Positions 39,884 through 48,338 of a stretch of DNA of 64,000 nucleotides are shown here, in pieces (within the stretch, counting starts at the first letter, position 1; each line of letters begins with the position of its first letter). Source of the stretch: Emticicia oligotrophica DSM 17448 (GTDB taxonomy: Bacteria > Bacteroidota > Bacteroidia > Cytophagales > Spirosomataceae); the NCBI RefSeq assembly GCF_000263195.1, contig NC_018748.1, positions 4,464,001-4,528,000 of the forward strand, in the 5' to 3' direction. The notes under the pieces were generated by a model. The model did not search any database, was not told the DNA's origin, and was given only the letters and a program-made list of their open reading frames with translations. Made by a program: the position numbers and the translations under genes.

Positions 39884-39981
39884 CTTTTTTTATTTAGGTA
39901 ATGTACTCAAAAATAGTTGGTAAAATGCACAATTATCAATTGTAATAAATTAATAATCAGTGACTTATCTTGTATATTTTG

Positions 39982-40018
39982 AATGATTGATGAAATTAGT
40001 TTCATCAATCATTTTTTT
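39982..40018 (+). terminator. Intrinsic terminator after the Ig-repeat gene
   Basis: A perfect 14-bp stem (39982-39995 with 40000-40013) with a TTAG loop, followed by T7. Confidence 0.92.
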
Positions 40019-40132
40019 ATGAAAATAGAAAAAAAGCGATGCTGGGCGTGTATTAAAATTTAGAGCTAACGTTTTGGACAAAAATTTTTAGTTTTGATTT
40101 TTTTACAAAATAGGACGTGTTTTGCTCTATTT

Positions 40133-41158
40133 TTATTTTATATCTAAAACCACAGTTTTGATTAGCTTTCTATCGTAAGTGTAGGTAATATGAACTAAAC
40201 CATCTCCAGTTTGAATGATGGCAGGATAACTAAACTCACCTTTTTCTTGATTTTCAAGGGTATAAATGTCCTCCCAGTTGTTTCCATCTATTGAACGAGC
40301 TACTTTCAAAACATTTCTTCCATTTGACCATTCTTTGCCAGAAGGAAGAGGATTATAAACCAAAAGAAAAGAACCATTCTTTAAGGTTACGGCATCAATT
40401 CCTGAATTTGGGTTTGGTAGATTTATAGGAGAAAGTTTACTCCATGTTTGACCATTATCTTCAGACCAAGACTGAATGATTTTATTTTGGCGGCTTCTCA
40501 TCAATATTTGTATTTTCCCGTCCTTATGATTCAAAATAGTCGGTTGAATAACGCCATATTCACCGCAATCAATATCAATTTTCTTCCAATTTTTGCCATT
40601 TGCATCAGAAATTTCCATGTGCGAATGCCAAATATCTCCCCTTATACTTTCTGTACTGGAAGGATGCAGTACTGACCCATTTTTTAGCTGAATACTTTTG
40701 TTTCTGATTGGCCCGAGAATATCGTTGGGTAGTCGACTTGGGCTTGACCACGTTTTACCCTCATTATCAGAAGTTTTCACCATTCCCCACCATTCTCTTG
40801 GATTGATACCAACCTTGTAATATAGAAATAATTTTCCACTTGAATTTTTGAAAAGTACTGGATTCCAACAAGCATATTGTTTGCCTTCATATATGCCATC
40901 CGCAATTTTAATGGCTTTAGACCATGTTTTTCCTCTTTCTTGAGTTGCTACCCAAATACAAACCTGTGGGTGATTTTCGTGTTCACCAGCAAACCATGCC
41001 GCCATTAATTTACCTTTGCTCAATTCAACAATTGTTGAAGCGTGGCATGACTTTTCTTCTGGATTTTCGTTGATAAAACCTTCAAAAACTGCTGTAGCTT
41101 GACCTAAACAGTTGAATGTTACAAAAGAAAAAATTGCTAATGTTTTTAATAATTTCAT
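40133..41158 (-). CDS. BNR/sialidase-like exported protein
   Basis: 341-residue exported six-bladed-propeller protein of the sialidase superfamily (BNR_2). A signal peptide (MKLLKTLAIFSFVTFNCLG) is followed by five Asp-box-type repeats, of which KTSDNEGKTWSS (about residue 128) and SWSEDNGQTWSK (about 230) are the best. The N-terminal (F/Y)RIP motif of classical exo-sialidases is not visible, so neuraminidase activity is uncertain. It starts 20 bases after the fucosidase stop on the same strand, so they are probably co-transcribed. Likely role: processing fucosylated or sialylated/uronate-bearing glycans. Confidence 0.8.
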   Translation of the reverse strand: MKLLKTLAIFSFVTFNCLGQATAVFEGFINENPEEKSCHASTIVELSKGKLMAAWFAGEHENHPQVCIWVATQERGKTWSKAIKIADGIYEGKQYACWNPVLFKNSSGKLFLYYKVGINPREWWGMVKTSDNEGKTWSSPSRLPNDILGPIRNKSIQLKNGSVLHPSSTESIRGDIWHSHMEISDANGKNWKKIDIDCGEYGVIQPTILNHKDGKIQILMRSRQNKIIQSWSEDNGQTWSKLSPINLPNPNSGIDAVTLKNGSFLLVYNPLPSGKEWSNGRNVLKVARSIDGNNWEDIYTLENQEKGEFSYPAIIQTGDGLVHITYTYDRKLIKTVVLDIK

Positions 41159-41178
41159 GTAGGGTTGAATAAGAATGG

Positions 41179-42615
41179 TTATTTTTCAAATTTTAATGCT
41201 AAAGCTGGATAAGATTTGTATTTTTCTACTATCTCTTGAGGTAAATTTATAAAAACTTTTTCTCCTTTCTTTTCCCAATTTAAAGAAAGATTTTCACTCA
41301 ATAAAATTACTTTACTACCAGCTTTAGGAATGTTTTTTGACCATGAAATAGAACTTTGTACTTGACTATTTTCTAGAATATTGACAAGTGCATAAAGGGT
41401 GTTACCTTTTCCTTTTGTAAAGAAAACGTTATTTTCGTTGTAGTAATCTGTTACACGTGTACCATAAATAGCTTCACCATTTTTTTCAAGCCATTTACCT
41501 ATTTCTGCTAGTCTAGTTACTTGAATATCAAGCAAAGTACCTTCTGCTGTAGGGCCTACTCCTAATAATAAACTGCCTCCTTTAGCGACTATTTCATTGA
41601 GTGTATGAATAACTTTGGTTGCTGATTTAAAATTATCGTTAGGTACATATCCCCAAGCCCCACCTAAGGTAATACAACTTTCCCATGGAGTATCTGACTT
41701 AGTTTTTGGTATTGATTGTTCGGGTGTTCGGTAGTTCTCGTAAGGGCCATGAACAGTTCTATCAACTATTAATAAGCCAGGTTGGTTGCTTCTTGCCATT
41801 TTGGCAATTTTTGGCATATCAATATGCTGACTGAATGGTGGGATTGGAGCTCCCCATGAACGAACCTCATCATTCACTGTTTCAAGTGGTCGTACCCAAC
41901 CTCCATCTAACCAAAGTATATCAACTTTGCCATATTCTGAAGTGAGTTCGTTTATTTGATTATAGGTGAACTCTTTATATTTATTCCATCTCCAAGGATT
42001 TTTTCTTATGTCATAATTAACATTTCTATCGGGAGTTGCGTATCTATCCCACCAATAATATTGTGTGTGCCAGTCGGGCTTTGAAAAATATGCACCAATC
42101 ATAAAGTTTTCTTTTCTGAAAGCTTCAAAAACATATTTGGCAACATTAGATGTTGGATTATTAGCAAAAGGTCCGCTGGTGATTTTAAAGTCGCTTTCTT
42201 TAGTATCAAACATATTGAAGCCGTCATGGTGTTTGGTAGTAAAAACTACATATTTCATTCCTGCATCTTTGGCAGCCTTGGCCCATGATTCAGGGTTGAA
42301 TTTAGTTGGATTAAAATCTTTACTTAATCCCCAGTACCATTTTTTGTAATCATCATATTTTGAAGTTGAATCTCGATAAATCCAATCTTCATTACAAATC
42401 GACCATGATTCAATAATACCCGGAACAGCATAAAGTCCCCAATGTATTATCATTCCAAACTTTAAATCACGCCAGTTTTCTAATTTTTCTCTTACTTCAG
42501 GCTCGGTTGGATATTGGTAGTTGCTAGAAGTAGGATGTATTGTATTTTGTGCAATAACTGGTTTTGAGCTAATGAACATAATCAATAAAATTGAATAGAG
42601 GAATTTTATTTTCAT
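41179..42615 (-). CDS. Alpha-L-fucosidase, GH29
   Basis: Exported 478-residue retaining fucosidase. A signal peptide (MKIKFLYSILLIMFISS) precedes the GH29 barrel with FGMIIHWGLYAVPG near residue 53, TTKHHDGFNMFDTKESDF around 126, and the nucleophile D237 in VDILWLDGGW. A beta-sandwich end is consistent with the last ~100 residues. First gene of the two-gene unit with the BNR/sialidase-like protein. Substrate specificity (alpha-1,2 versus 1,3/1,4) cannot be told. Confidence 0.93.
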   Translation of the reverse strand: MKIKFLYSILLIMFISSKPVIAQNTIHPTSSNYQYPTEPEVREKLENWRDLKFGMIIHWGLYAVPGIIESWSICNEDWIYRDSTSKYDDYKKWYWGLSKDFNPTKFNPESWAKAAKDAGMKYVVFTTKHHDGFNMFDTKESDFKITSGPFANNPTSNVAKYVFEAFRKENFMIGAYFSKPDWHTQYYWWDRYATPDRNVNYDIRKNPWRWNKYKEFTYNQINELTSEYGKVDILWLDGGWVRPLETVNDEVRSWGAPIPPFSQHIDMPKIAKMARSNQPGLLIVDRTVHGPYENYRTPEQSIPKTKSDTPWESCITLGGAWGYVPNDNFKSATKVIHTLNEIVAKGGSLLLGVGPTAEGTLLDIQVTRLAEIGKWLEKNGEAIYGTRVTDYYNENNVFFTKGKGNTLYALVNILENSQVQSSISWSKNIPKAGSKVILLSENLSLNWEKKGEKVFINLPQEIVEKYKSYPALALKFEK

Positions 42616-42702
42616 TTTTTGATTGGATTAAATTTTAGGGTGAAAATAAAATATTTTAATAATATTGGATTAATAAAAAATTAATTTTAAATAATAATAA
42701 AA

Positions 42703-42741
42703 ATAGCCAATGCTATTTTTATCAAATATAACATTGGCTAT
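42703..42741 (-). terminator. Intrinsic terminator at the end of the amidoligase cluster
   Basis: A perfect 10-bp stem (42703-42712 with 42732-42741, 19-base loop) runs into a T-rich tract on the minus strand. It lies 25 bases after the stop of the ATP-grasp gene. Confidence 0.75.
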
Positions 42742-42766
42742 CAATTGTTTAAAAACTATTTGAATA

Positions 42767-43963
42767 TTAATCTTCAAAGAAAGCACAACTTCCTCCAACC
42801 CAATCAAAATTTTTATTGAAGTTTACGCCAATCATTTCTCCACGACTCAATCTTGCTAGGTTAGTTACTAATTTTGGTCTAGTAGCATTATCTTCCCATA
42901 CAAAAAGCAGCCTGATTTCTGTTTTAATTAAATTTCCATTAACGTCTTTAATTACAGGCTCATATTGTACTTTTCTTTGAATAAGATAATTTTCTTTATC
43001 ATTTATTTTGTCTAAATCTTCTTTCGAAATATTTAGCTTTACGCCACTACCAGCAAATGAAAATAAAGGTTTTAAAACATAGTTTTCTAAATCTGAAGGA
43101 TATGCTTTTAGATCAGATAAGTAGAAACTCTGTGGTATATAATTGCTTTTTAATAATGGTAACGTAAACTTGCTGATACGGAAAAACCAGTTTGGATGCG
43201 TTATCCAAGTGGCTTCAATATCATCAGTCATTTTAAAATTTGTCTCTAAGTTTGGATAGTTTTGTAATAAATCATCAAAAATTAGTCGATTGTAAATTCG
43301 CTTAATTTCAATTGTTTTGCCATTTTTTTCGTAGAAAAGCTGGCGTCCAACTTTTTTGATTTTAGTTATACAAACGGGTTCAATACCCCAAAGTTGGCGT
43401 GTAATTTCGAAATCTAAACGTGTTTTTTGTTGCTCAGGATAAATCTCCAACAAAATAACATTTTCAGGGTTCTCATTGGCTAATAACACTTTTTTCATTT
43501 CATCAACGTAAGAAGACATTGATAAACGATTAAAGTATTGCGTATAATTTTTAGGGTCGTAGAAAAACTTACGGTATTTCTGACCTAAGTACCACTGATA
43601 CCCGAAAAGTGATGGAAAACCTTGTAATTCAATGAGTTGTGGAGTTAGATTGCCCGCTTCATCTTTACAAACCGCAAAATCAATGGCTAGAAAATGCGGG
43701 TGTGAATTTTCATTTGGAACATATTGGTTTACAGGAATGGCTCTTTCGGTTTTTTCCTTGAAATCGGGTTTTAAAATGACTTCAATGATATCGTTTGCGG
43801 CCTGTAAAAGCTTTATTTTAAGGTCTTTGGGAACAAAAACTGGTGTTTCGGCCACTCTGAAATCAAGCTGATTAGGAAAATCTTTGTGAATTTCTGCAAT
43901 CAGGTTTTCGTATTTTTCTTTAGAAAAACTTTCGTTGAATTTATCTCTAATTGAAGGTTCCAT
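42767..43963 (-). CDS. Circularly permuted ATP-grasp ligase (glutathionylspermidine-synthase-like)
   Basis: 398-residue cytoplasmic protein without signal or membrane segments. ATP-grasp features are in the C-terminal half: YVLKPLFSFAGSGV (lysine plus glycine-rich loop, about residue 290), YLIQRKVQYEPVI (hinge, about 325), KTEIRLLFVWE (about 345), and the metal-binding GVNFNKNFDWVGGS near the end. The N-terminal region contains QLIELQGFPSLFGYQ, resembling the glutathionylspermidine synthase/CP-ATP-grasp layout. Predicted to form amide bonds from an acyl phosphate. Its gene begins 13 bases after the amidotransferase stop, so the two are co-transcribed. Specific substrates unknown. Confidence 0.72.
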   Translation of the reverse strand: MEPSIRDKFNESFSKEKYENLIAEIHKDFPNQLDFRVAETPVFVPKDLKIKLLQAANDIIEVILKPDFKEKTERAIPVNQYVPNENSHPHFLAIDFAVCKDEAGNLTPQLIELQGFPSLFGYQWYLGQKYRKFFYDPKNYTQYFNRLSMSSYVDEMKKVLLANENPENVILLEIYPEQQKTRLDFEITRQLWGIEPVCITKIKKVGRQLFYEKNGKTIEIKRIYNRLIFDDLLQNYPNLETNFKMTDDIEATWITHPNWFFRISKFTLPLLKSNYIPQSFYLSDLKAYPSDLENYVLKPLFSFAGSGVKLNISKEDLDKINDKENYLIQRKVQYEPVIKDVNGNLIKTEIRLLFVWEDNATRPKLVTNLARLSRGEMIGVNFNKNFDWVGGSCAFFED

Positions 43964-43976
43964 TATTTAGATTCGA

Positions 43977-44804
43977 TTAAGCAACTGCCAGAATTTGTTC
44001 GGCTGCGTGGTTTAAAAAAGATGGAATCACAATAGATTCAGTGAGCATAATTTTATCGGGGTCGTCGAGTCGTTCAATCATTTCTTCGTACTTTTCTACA
44101 CCATGTTCGCTAACGACAGCAATCATTTTTTCTTCTTGTTTGAAATAACGAAGCATACCTTCTGCATCTGCTTCGGGGTGGAATTGAGTGCCGAATACTT
44201 CATCAGAAAACCTGATTGCCATAATCGCTCTTTCAAGAGGAACATAGTTACGAATTTTCTCTAAACAAAGTACTTTTGCTCCAAATTGATTGATTTTCTC
44301 CCAGTTTGGTTGAATTAATTGATAATCTCTCGAATCTACCGCATAAAATATTTCGGGAAGACCATTAAAAAATGGCTCATTTTCTCCGTCAGAGGTTCTG
44401 TGAATAGGCATCACCCCAAATGAAGTTGAACGCCTCTTGCAGACAATGCCCAAATGTAAATGATTACAAGCAATTTGGAATGAGTGACAAATCAAAAATA
44501 AGTATTTTTTGTTTTCTTGAGTTTGGTTGTGGAGGAAAATTTGGTCAATAAAGTTACCGAATTTGGCTTCCCATTCATGACCTTCTGGTAGTGGATTTCC
44601 AGGACCACCCGTCGAAATGAAAATATCATACTCTTCAATTTCAGGAATTTCGTTTTTCTTTCTTACATCAAAAATATCATACTTCCCCTTGATTCCTTCT
44701 TGAGCAAGAAATTGTCCACAAATCATTTTTATACAACGCATTCCTTCGTTATTGAACCCATTGTACATATCCAAAATGGCAATTTTAATATTTTCTTTCA
44801 TCAC
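43977..44804 (-). CDS. Class I glutamine amidotransferase-like protein
   Basis: 275-residue cytoplasmic protein with an intact GATase1 triad: C106 in LICHSFQ, H209 and E211 in QFHPEAD, plus the oxyanion-type STGGPGNP near residue 65. The ~40-residue C-terminal tail after the triad is helical. In GMP synthase-like enzymes this fold releases ammonia from glutamine; in gamma-glutamyl hydrolases it cleaves gamma-glutamyl bonds. Either role would fit a pathway with a GCS2 ligase next door. First gene of a pair with the CP-ATP-grasp gene; a terminator-like hairpin lies upstream at 44864. Confidence 0.85.
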   Translation of the reverse strand: MMKENIKIAILDMYNGFNNEGMRCIKMICGQFLAQEGIKGKYDIFDVRKKNEIPEIEEYDIFISTGGPGNPLPEGHEWEAKFGNFIDQIFLHNQTQENKKYLFLICHSFQIACNHLHLGIVCKRRSTSFGVMPIHRTSDGENEPFFNGLPEIFYAVDSRDYQLIQPNWEKINQFGAKVLCLEKIRNYVPLERAIMAIRFSDEVFGTQFHPEADAEGMLRYFKQEEKMIAVVSEHGVEKYEEMIERLDDPDKIMLTESIVIPSFLNHAAEQILAVA

Positions 44805-44863
44805 AATAATTAGTTTGAAGTAATCGAATGAACAACGAATACTTTAGTCTGTAAAATAAACAA

Positions 44864-44894
44864 AATAGAATCGAGCATTTGGCTCAATTCTATT
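44864..44894 (-). terminator. Terminator/attenuator between GCS2 and amidotransferase genes
   Basis: A 13-bp stem with one A-C mismatch (44864-44876 with 44882-44894) runs into TTTTGTTTATTTT on the minus strand, 60 bases before the amidotransferase start. Confidence 0.7.
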
Positions 44895-44956
44895 AACATT
44901 AAGGTTTAGTTATTTGCAAAATTAAGAATTTATGAACAAATTTTTTTAAAATTGTA

Positions 44957-46054
44957 TTACAGACCAATCCTAGTTTCGTTTACAATGTAATCAACAACCG
45001 ATTGTAGATTATTTGTTTCCTCAAAAACCCTAAGTTGTCGGTCAGCACCTGTTCCATTTTTCAAGATTTCATGGATGTATTCTACTTCTTTTCTGCTCCC
45101 TAATTCATCTAATACATCATCTACAAATTCCATTAATTCTTCGGCTAAGTGCGAGTAGGGTACTTCTTTTTCCTTACCAAAATCAATCAAATGGCCATGA
45201 ATACCATATCTGGCCGCACGCCATTTATTTTCGCTAATGAGCATTTTGTGATATGGTCTGAAGCTGAGGTTTTGTTGATGCAATTTATAAAGTTTGGCTA
45301 CAATTGCTTGCATTAATGCTGCCAAACATATTGTTTCATCAACACGCATAGGAATATCACAAATTCTAAACTCAATAGTAGGGTAGAATGGATGCAGGCG
45401 TAGGTCCCACCAAATTTTTTTGCCATTATCAATGCAATTGGTTTTTACAAGTACATTCACATAATTGTCATACTCAGCCACACTTGAAAAATAATCAGGA
45501 ATTCCAGTTCTTGGAAATTTATCAAATACTTTTGAGCGATACGATTTAAAACCTGTATTTCTGCCACACCAAAAAGGTGAATTGGTAGAAAGTGCATAAA
45601 TATGAGGCAAGAAATATCGGGCAGCATTTTGAATTTGCATCCCTTCTTGGCGACTAGGAATACCTACGTGTACGTGCAAACCAAAAATGAGGTTTGAACG
45701 AGCCACATCACGCATATCATCAATGAGTTTATCATACCTAGCATCAGCCGTAATTAATTGGTTTTGCCAATCAGAAAAAGGGTGGGTGCCAGCAGCAGCA
45801 ATGTGTAAGTTTTGTTTGGCAGCTAAATCGAACAACATTCTACGTAAATAAGTAACCTCCTCACGAGCTTGTTGGATATTTTCACAAACACTTGAAATCA
45901 TTTCCACCACAGCTTGGTGCATTTCCTGTTTGATTCGTTCTTGTAAAATTACCTGTCCACCCTCCACTAACTTCGCCATGTGAGAACGTAATTCACGCGT
46001 AATTGGGTCAATGGTTTGAAATTCTTCTTCAATTCCTAATGTAAATTGAGCCAT
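44957..46054 (-). CDS. YbdK-type carboxylate-amine ligase (GCS2 family)
   Basis: 365-residue ATP-dependent ligase of the GCS2 fold, related to plant/proteobacterial glutamate-cysteine ligases. Motifs are FTLGIEEEFQ at the N-terminus, GTHPFSDW (about residue 90), FGLHVHVGIPSRQEG (about 125) and the FYPTIEFRICD block (about 226). Relatives such as E. coli YbdK join glutamate to cysteine weakly, so the true acceptor is often another amine. It is flanked by hairpins on both sides and lies between the amidotransferase and the RimK-like ATP-grasp genes. Confidence 0.9.
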   Translation of the reverse strand: MAQFTLGIEEEFQTIDPITRELRSHMAKLVEGGQVILQERIKQEMHQAVVEMISSVCENIQQAREEVTYLRRMLFDLAAKQNLHIAAAGTHPFSDWQNQLITADARYDKLIDDMRDVARSNLIFGLHVHVGIPSRQEGMQIQNAARYFLPHIYALSTNSPFWCGRNTGFKSYRSKVFDKFPRTGIPDYFSSVAEYDNYVNVLVKTNCIDNGKKIWWDLRLHPFYPTIEFRICDIPMRVDETICLAALMQAIVAKLYKLHQQNLSFRPYHKMLISENKWRAARYGIHGHLIDFGKEKEVPYSHLAEELMEFVDDVLDELGSRKEVEYIHEILKNGTGADRQLRVFEETNNLQSVVDYIVNETRIGL

Positions 46055-46118
46055 AGTTTCTTTGGTATTTTATTTTCAATGGGGCGTTTCTTAATTAGTT
46101 GGGTTAGCTTTATAAATA

Positions 46119-46148
46119 AAGCCGTATCTTTTATTGATGACACGGCTT
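46119..46148 (-). terminator. Hairpin between the RimK-like and GCS2 genes
   Basis: A 7-bp GC-containing stem (46119-46125 with 46142-46148) followed on the minus strand by a T/A-rich stretch, 10 bases after the RimK-like stop. Weaker than the others. Confidence 0.5.
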
Positions 46149-46158
46149 CATTTTGAGT

Positions 46159-47160
46159 TTATTTTTTCTTTGCGGCTGCCTTCTTTGCAGTAGCTACTGC
46201 TGGAACAGGTGTGGCTACCGAATCACGAACGAATGTTCCCCATGTACAGTTGTTTTTACCATCCACTTGTTCAATTGCTCTTTCAATGGCCATTTTTGCA
46301 GCATTTTCTACAATCCAATCGAAATTTGTTTGGCCAACAGAATGAATATCTGCATCAGGAGCAGGATTACAGAAGTCTATGGCGTAAGGGATACCATCAC
46401 GAATGGCAAATTCAACAGTATTAAAATCATAACCTAAGGCATGATTTAATTTCAATACGTAGTCGGTAATGGTTGCCATCAACTTTTTATGGGCTTCACC
46501 TGTTGTTTTTGGTTGCGTGGCATATCGTAAATGATGAGGATTTCTTGGTTCATAAGGCATAATATGCACATATTTACCATTGAGGCAATAGCAGCGGTAA
46601 TAGTCTGTAAATTGAATTTCTTCTTGTAAAAGCATGACTAATTGCCCTGTTTCACCATGTTTATGCCACAAATCATCTGGATTGTCAACACGATACACGC
46701 TTTTCCAACCTCCACCCGCATGTGGTTTCATGTAGGCTGGAAAACCGATTTGATTGAACATATAGCCCCAGTCAAGTGGTGCTACTAAGTTTCTGAATGA
46801 TTTTTCGGTTGTATCATCAGGGCGTTCTTTCGATGGTAATAACACCGTTTTTGGCACTGGAACGCCCAACTGAACTGCTAAACAGTTATTGAAAAACTTT
46901 TCATCGGCACTCCACCAAAATGGATTGTTGATAACAGCTGTTCCACAAATTGCAGCATTTTTTAAATATGCACGATAAAATGGAACATCTTGAGAAATAC
47001 GGTCAATAATGACAGCATATTCAGTTGGAACTCCTTGTTCAACTTTATCAATCTTTACTGGCTCGGCTATAATTCCGCTTGGAGCAGTTTTGTTTACTTG
47101 TTCGATAAATGCCCAAGGGAAAGTATCTTCCATTCCGAATAATATACCAATTTTTTTCAT
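46159..47160 (-). CDS. RimK-like ATP-grasp ligase
   Basis: 333-residue cytoplasmic ATP-grasp enzyme. The N-terminal Rossmann-like part (KKIGILFGMEDTFPWAFI, DYAVIIDR-like text) is followed by the ATP-grasp fold: AYMKPHAGGGWKSV (lysine and glycine loop, about residue 150), LLQEEIQFTDYYRCYC (about 205), and the metal site in NTVEFAIRDGIPYAIDFCNPAPD (about 272). The C-terminal 14 residues form an Ala/Lys-rich tail (AVATAKKAAAKKK), unusual for the family. It probably adds an amino acid to an acyl acceptor, or makes a gamma-amide with the GCS2 partner. The hydrolase gene precedes it, with two hairpins in between. Confidence 0.82.
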   Translation of the reverse strand: MKKIGILFGMEDTFPWAFIEQVNKTAPSGIIAEPVKIDKVEQGVPTEYAVIIDRISQDVPFYRAYLKNAAICGTAVINNPFWWSADEKFFNNCLAVQLGVPVPKTVLLPSKERPDDTTEKSFRNLVAPLDWGYMFNQIGFPAYMKPHAGGGWKSVYRVDNPDDLWHKHGETGQLVMLLQEEIQFTDYYRCYCLNGKYVHIMPYEPRNPHHLRYATQPKTTGEAHKKLMATITDYVLKLNHALGYDFNTVEFAIRDGIPYAIDFCNPAPDADIHSVGQTNFDWIVENAAKMAIERAIEQVDGKNNCTWGTFVRDSVATPVPAVATAKKAAAKKK

Positions 47161-47175
47161 GTTATTATTTGTTCT

Positions 47176-47241
47176 GTTCTCTAACCCCGAAAAGAGAACT
47201 GTTTATTTTATTATTAAAAGTGCTTAATAGGGGTAAAGCAC
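47176..47241 (-). terminator. Two hairpins between the hydrolase and RimK-like genes
   Basis: A 7-bp stem (47176-47182 with 47193-47199) and a 6-bp stem (47220-47225 with 47236-47241). The second is followed on the minus strand by a short T-run and can end the hydrolase mRNA. Confidence 0.55.
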
Positions 47242-47290
47242 GTTTTTGATGAAAATGTATTTTTTGCTTGAAAATTCAAGAGAATAACAA

Positions 47291-48007
47291 CTAACTGTAA
47301 AGCGGCATTTTACGCACATATTCCGAAAACATCATCTTCCATAGTGGCCAATCGTGGTTTGCCCAACGCTTTTCATCATACCAGTGATTAATTCCTTTGT
47401 TGGCCAACAATCTCGACATATTTAGATTATCTTCCCTACAAATATCCCAATCAGAAGTACCCAATATAATATTTATGTGGTTATACTTCCAAGATTCGGC
47501 ATTATTCATGAAATCCATAGGCTCATTGAAATAGACATTATCATCATAATATCCTTTCATAAAGCTCTTGATACTAAATGCTCCACTCATGCTAAATAAG
47601 TGAGCCACCATGTCTGGATTTTTAAGAGCAAAGTTCGAACAATGATAACCACCAAAACTACAACCGGCTACTGCAATTCTATGTACATTACATTCTTTTT
47701 GGATGGCAGGAACTAATTCTTCCTTTAAGAAAAGAGTGTAAAGGTTGTAGTTATGAATTTTGATATGTGCTGGTAAGTCTTTTGAATAAAATGTATGAAA
47801 GTCAATACTATCAACATTATAAAGTTTGATTTTACCCGCATCTACTAAATCTGCTACTGTATCAAGCAGTCCGAAGTCTTTATTTTGCATGTAATTTCCC
47901 ATTGAAGTTGGAAACATCAAAATGGGATACCCCCAGTGGCCAGAAATCAAGATGTCAATATCTCGGCCCATGATGTGCGAATAAAACTTGATATGTTTTT
48001 CTTGCAT
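47291..48007 (-). CDS. Alpha/beta-hydrolase (COG4947-like esterase)
   Basis: 238-residue cytoplasmic alpha/beta hydrolase without a signal peptide. Nucleophile S117 lies in AGCSFGGYH; the acid is probably the Asp in GTSDWD (about residue 182) and the base His in NHDWPLW (about 223). Esterase D-like fold. It is the first gene of the minus-strand amidoligase cluster and could hydrolyse an ester/thioester precursor or product. The opposing gene at 48339 encodes another esterase, separated by a 331-base divergent region. Confidence 0.82.
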   Translation of the reverse strand: MQEKHIKFYSHIMGRDIDILISGHWGYPILMFPTSMGNYMQNKDFGLLDTVADLVDAGKIKLYNVDSIDFHTFYSKDLPAHIKIHNYNLYTLFLKEELVPAIQKECNVHRIAVAGCSFGGYHCSNFALKNPDMVAHLFSMSGAFSIKSFMKGYYDDNVYFNEPMDFMNNAESWKYNHINIILGTSDWDICREDNLNMSRLLANKGINHWYDEKRWANHDWPLWKMMFSEYVRKMPLYS

Positions 48008-48338
48008 AAGTTCTAATTACTTTGAATGAAAGTGCAAAATTCGCATTTAGATTTTATAAACAAAAATGGAAAATCAAAATAAAATTCTGATAATAAACTA
48101 CTTATGAAAATTTATATATTTATAAGGTTGATTTTTTTTGATTTTTCGAAATAAAATTTCGTGTAAATTGTATTAGAAAGCATACAATTCTGTAAAATTT
48201 TTAAGAAGCATCTGAAAAAAATACTTGAAATATTAGTCCAATTTTTGCAATGAAACAAATGATTTTTGAAAATTTTATTTTTCAAGGTAAAGGAATTGTT
48301 AATTTTGCTGTATCGTTTATCACAAAAGACCTCAATAA
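48008..48338. other. Divergent intergenic region between the two esterase genes
   Basis: No gene or RNA found. A TAnnTTTG box (TAATTTTG, 48300-48307) precedes the rightward gene by 31 bases; no matching TTG lies at the usual distance. Confidence 0.5.

Noticed and set aside
42767-48007. Identification of the amidoligase cluster as a glutathione or glutathionylspermidine pathway
   Set aside because: The GCS2 is of the YbdK type, no dedicated glutathione synthetase was recognised and no trypanothione-type partner exists, so a specific product name would be unsupported.
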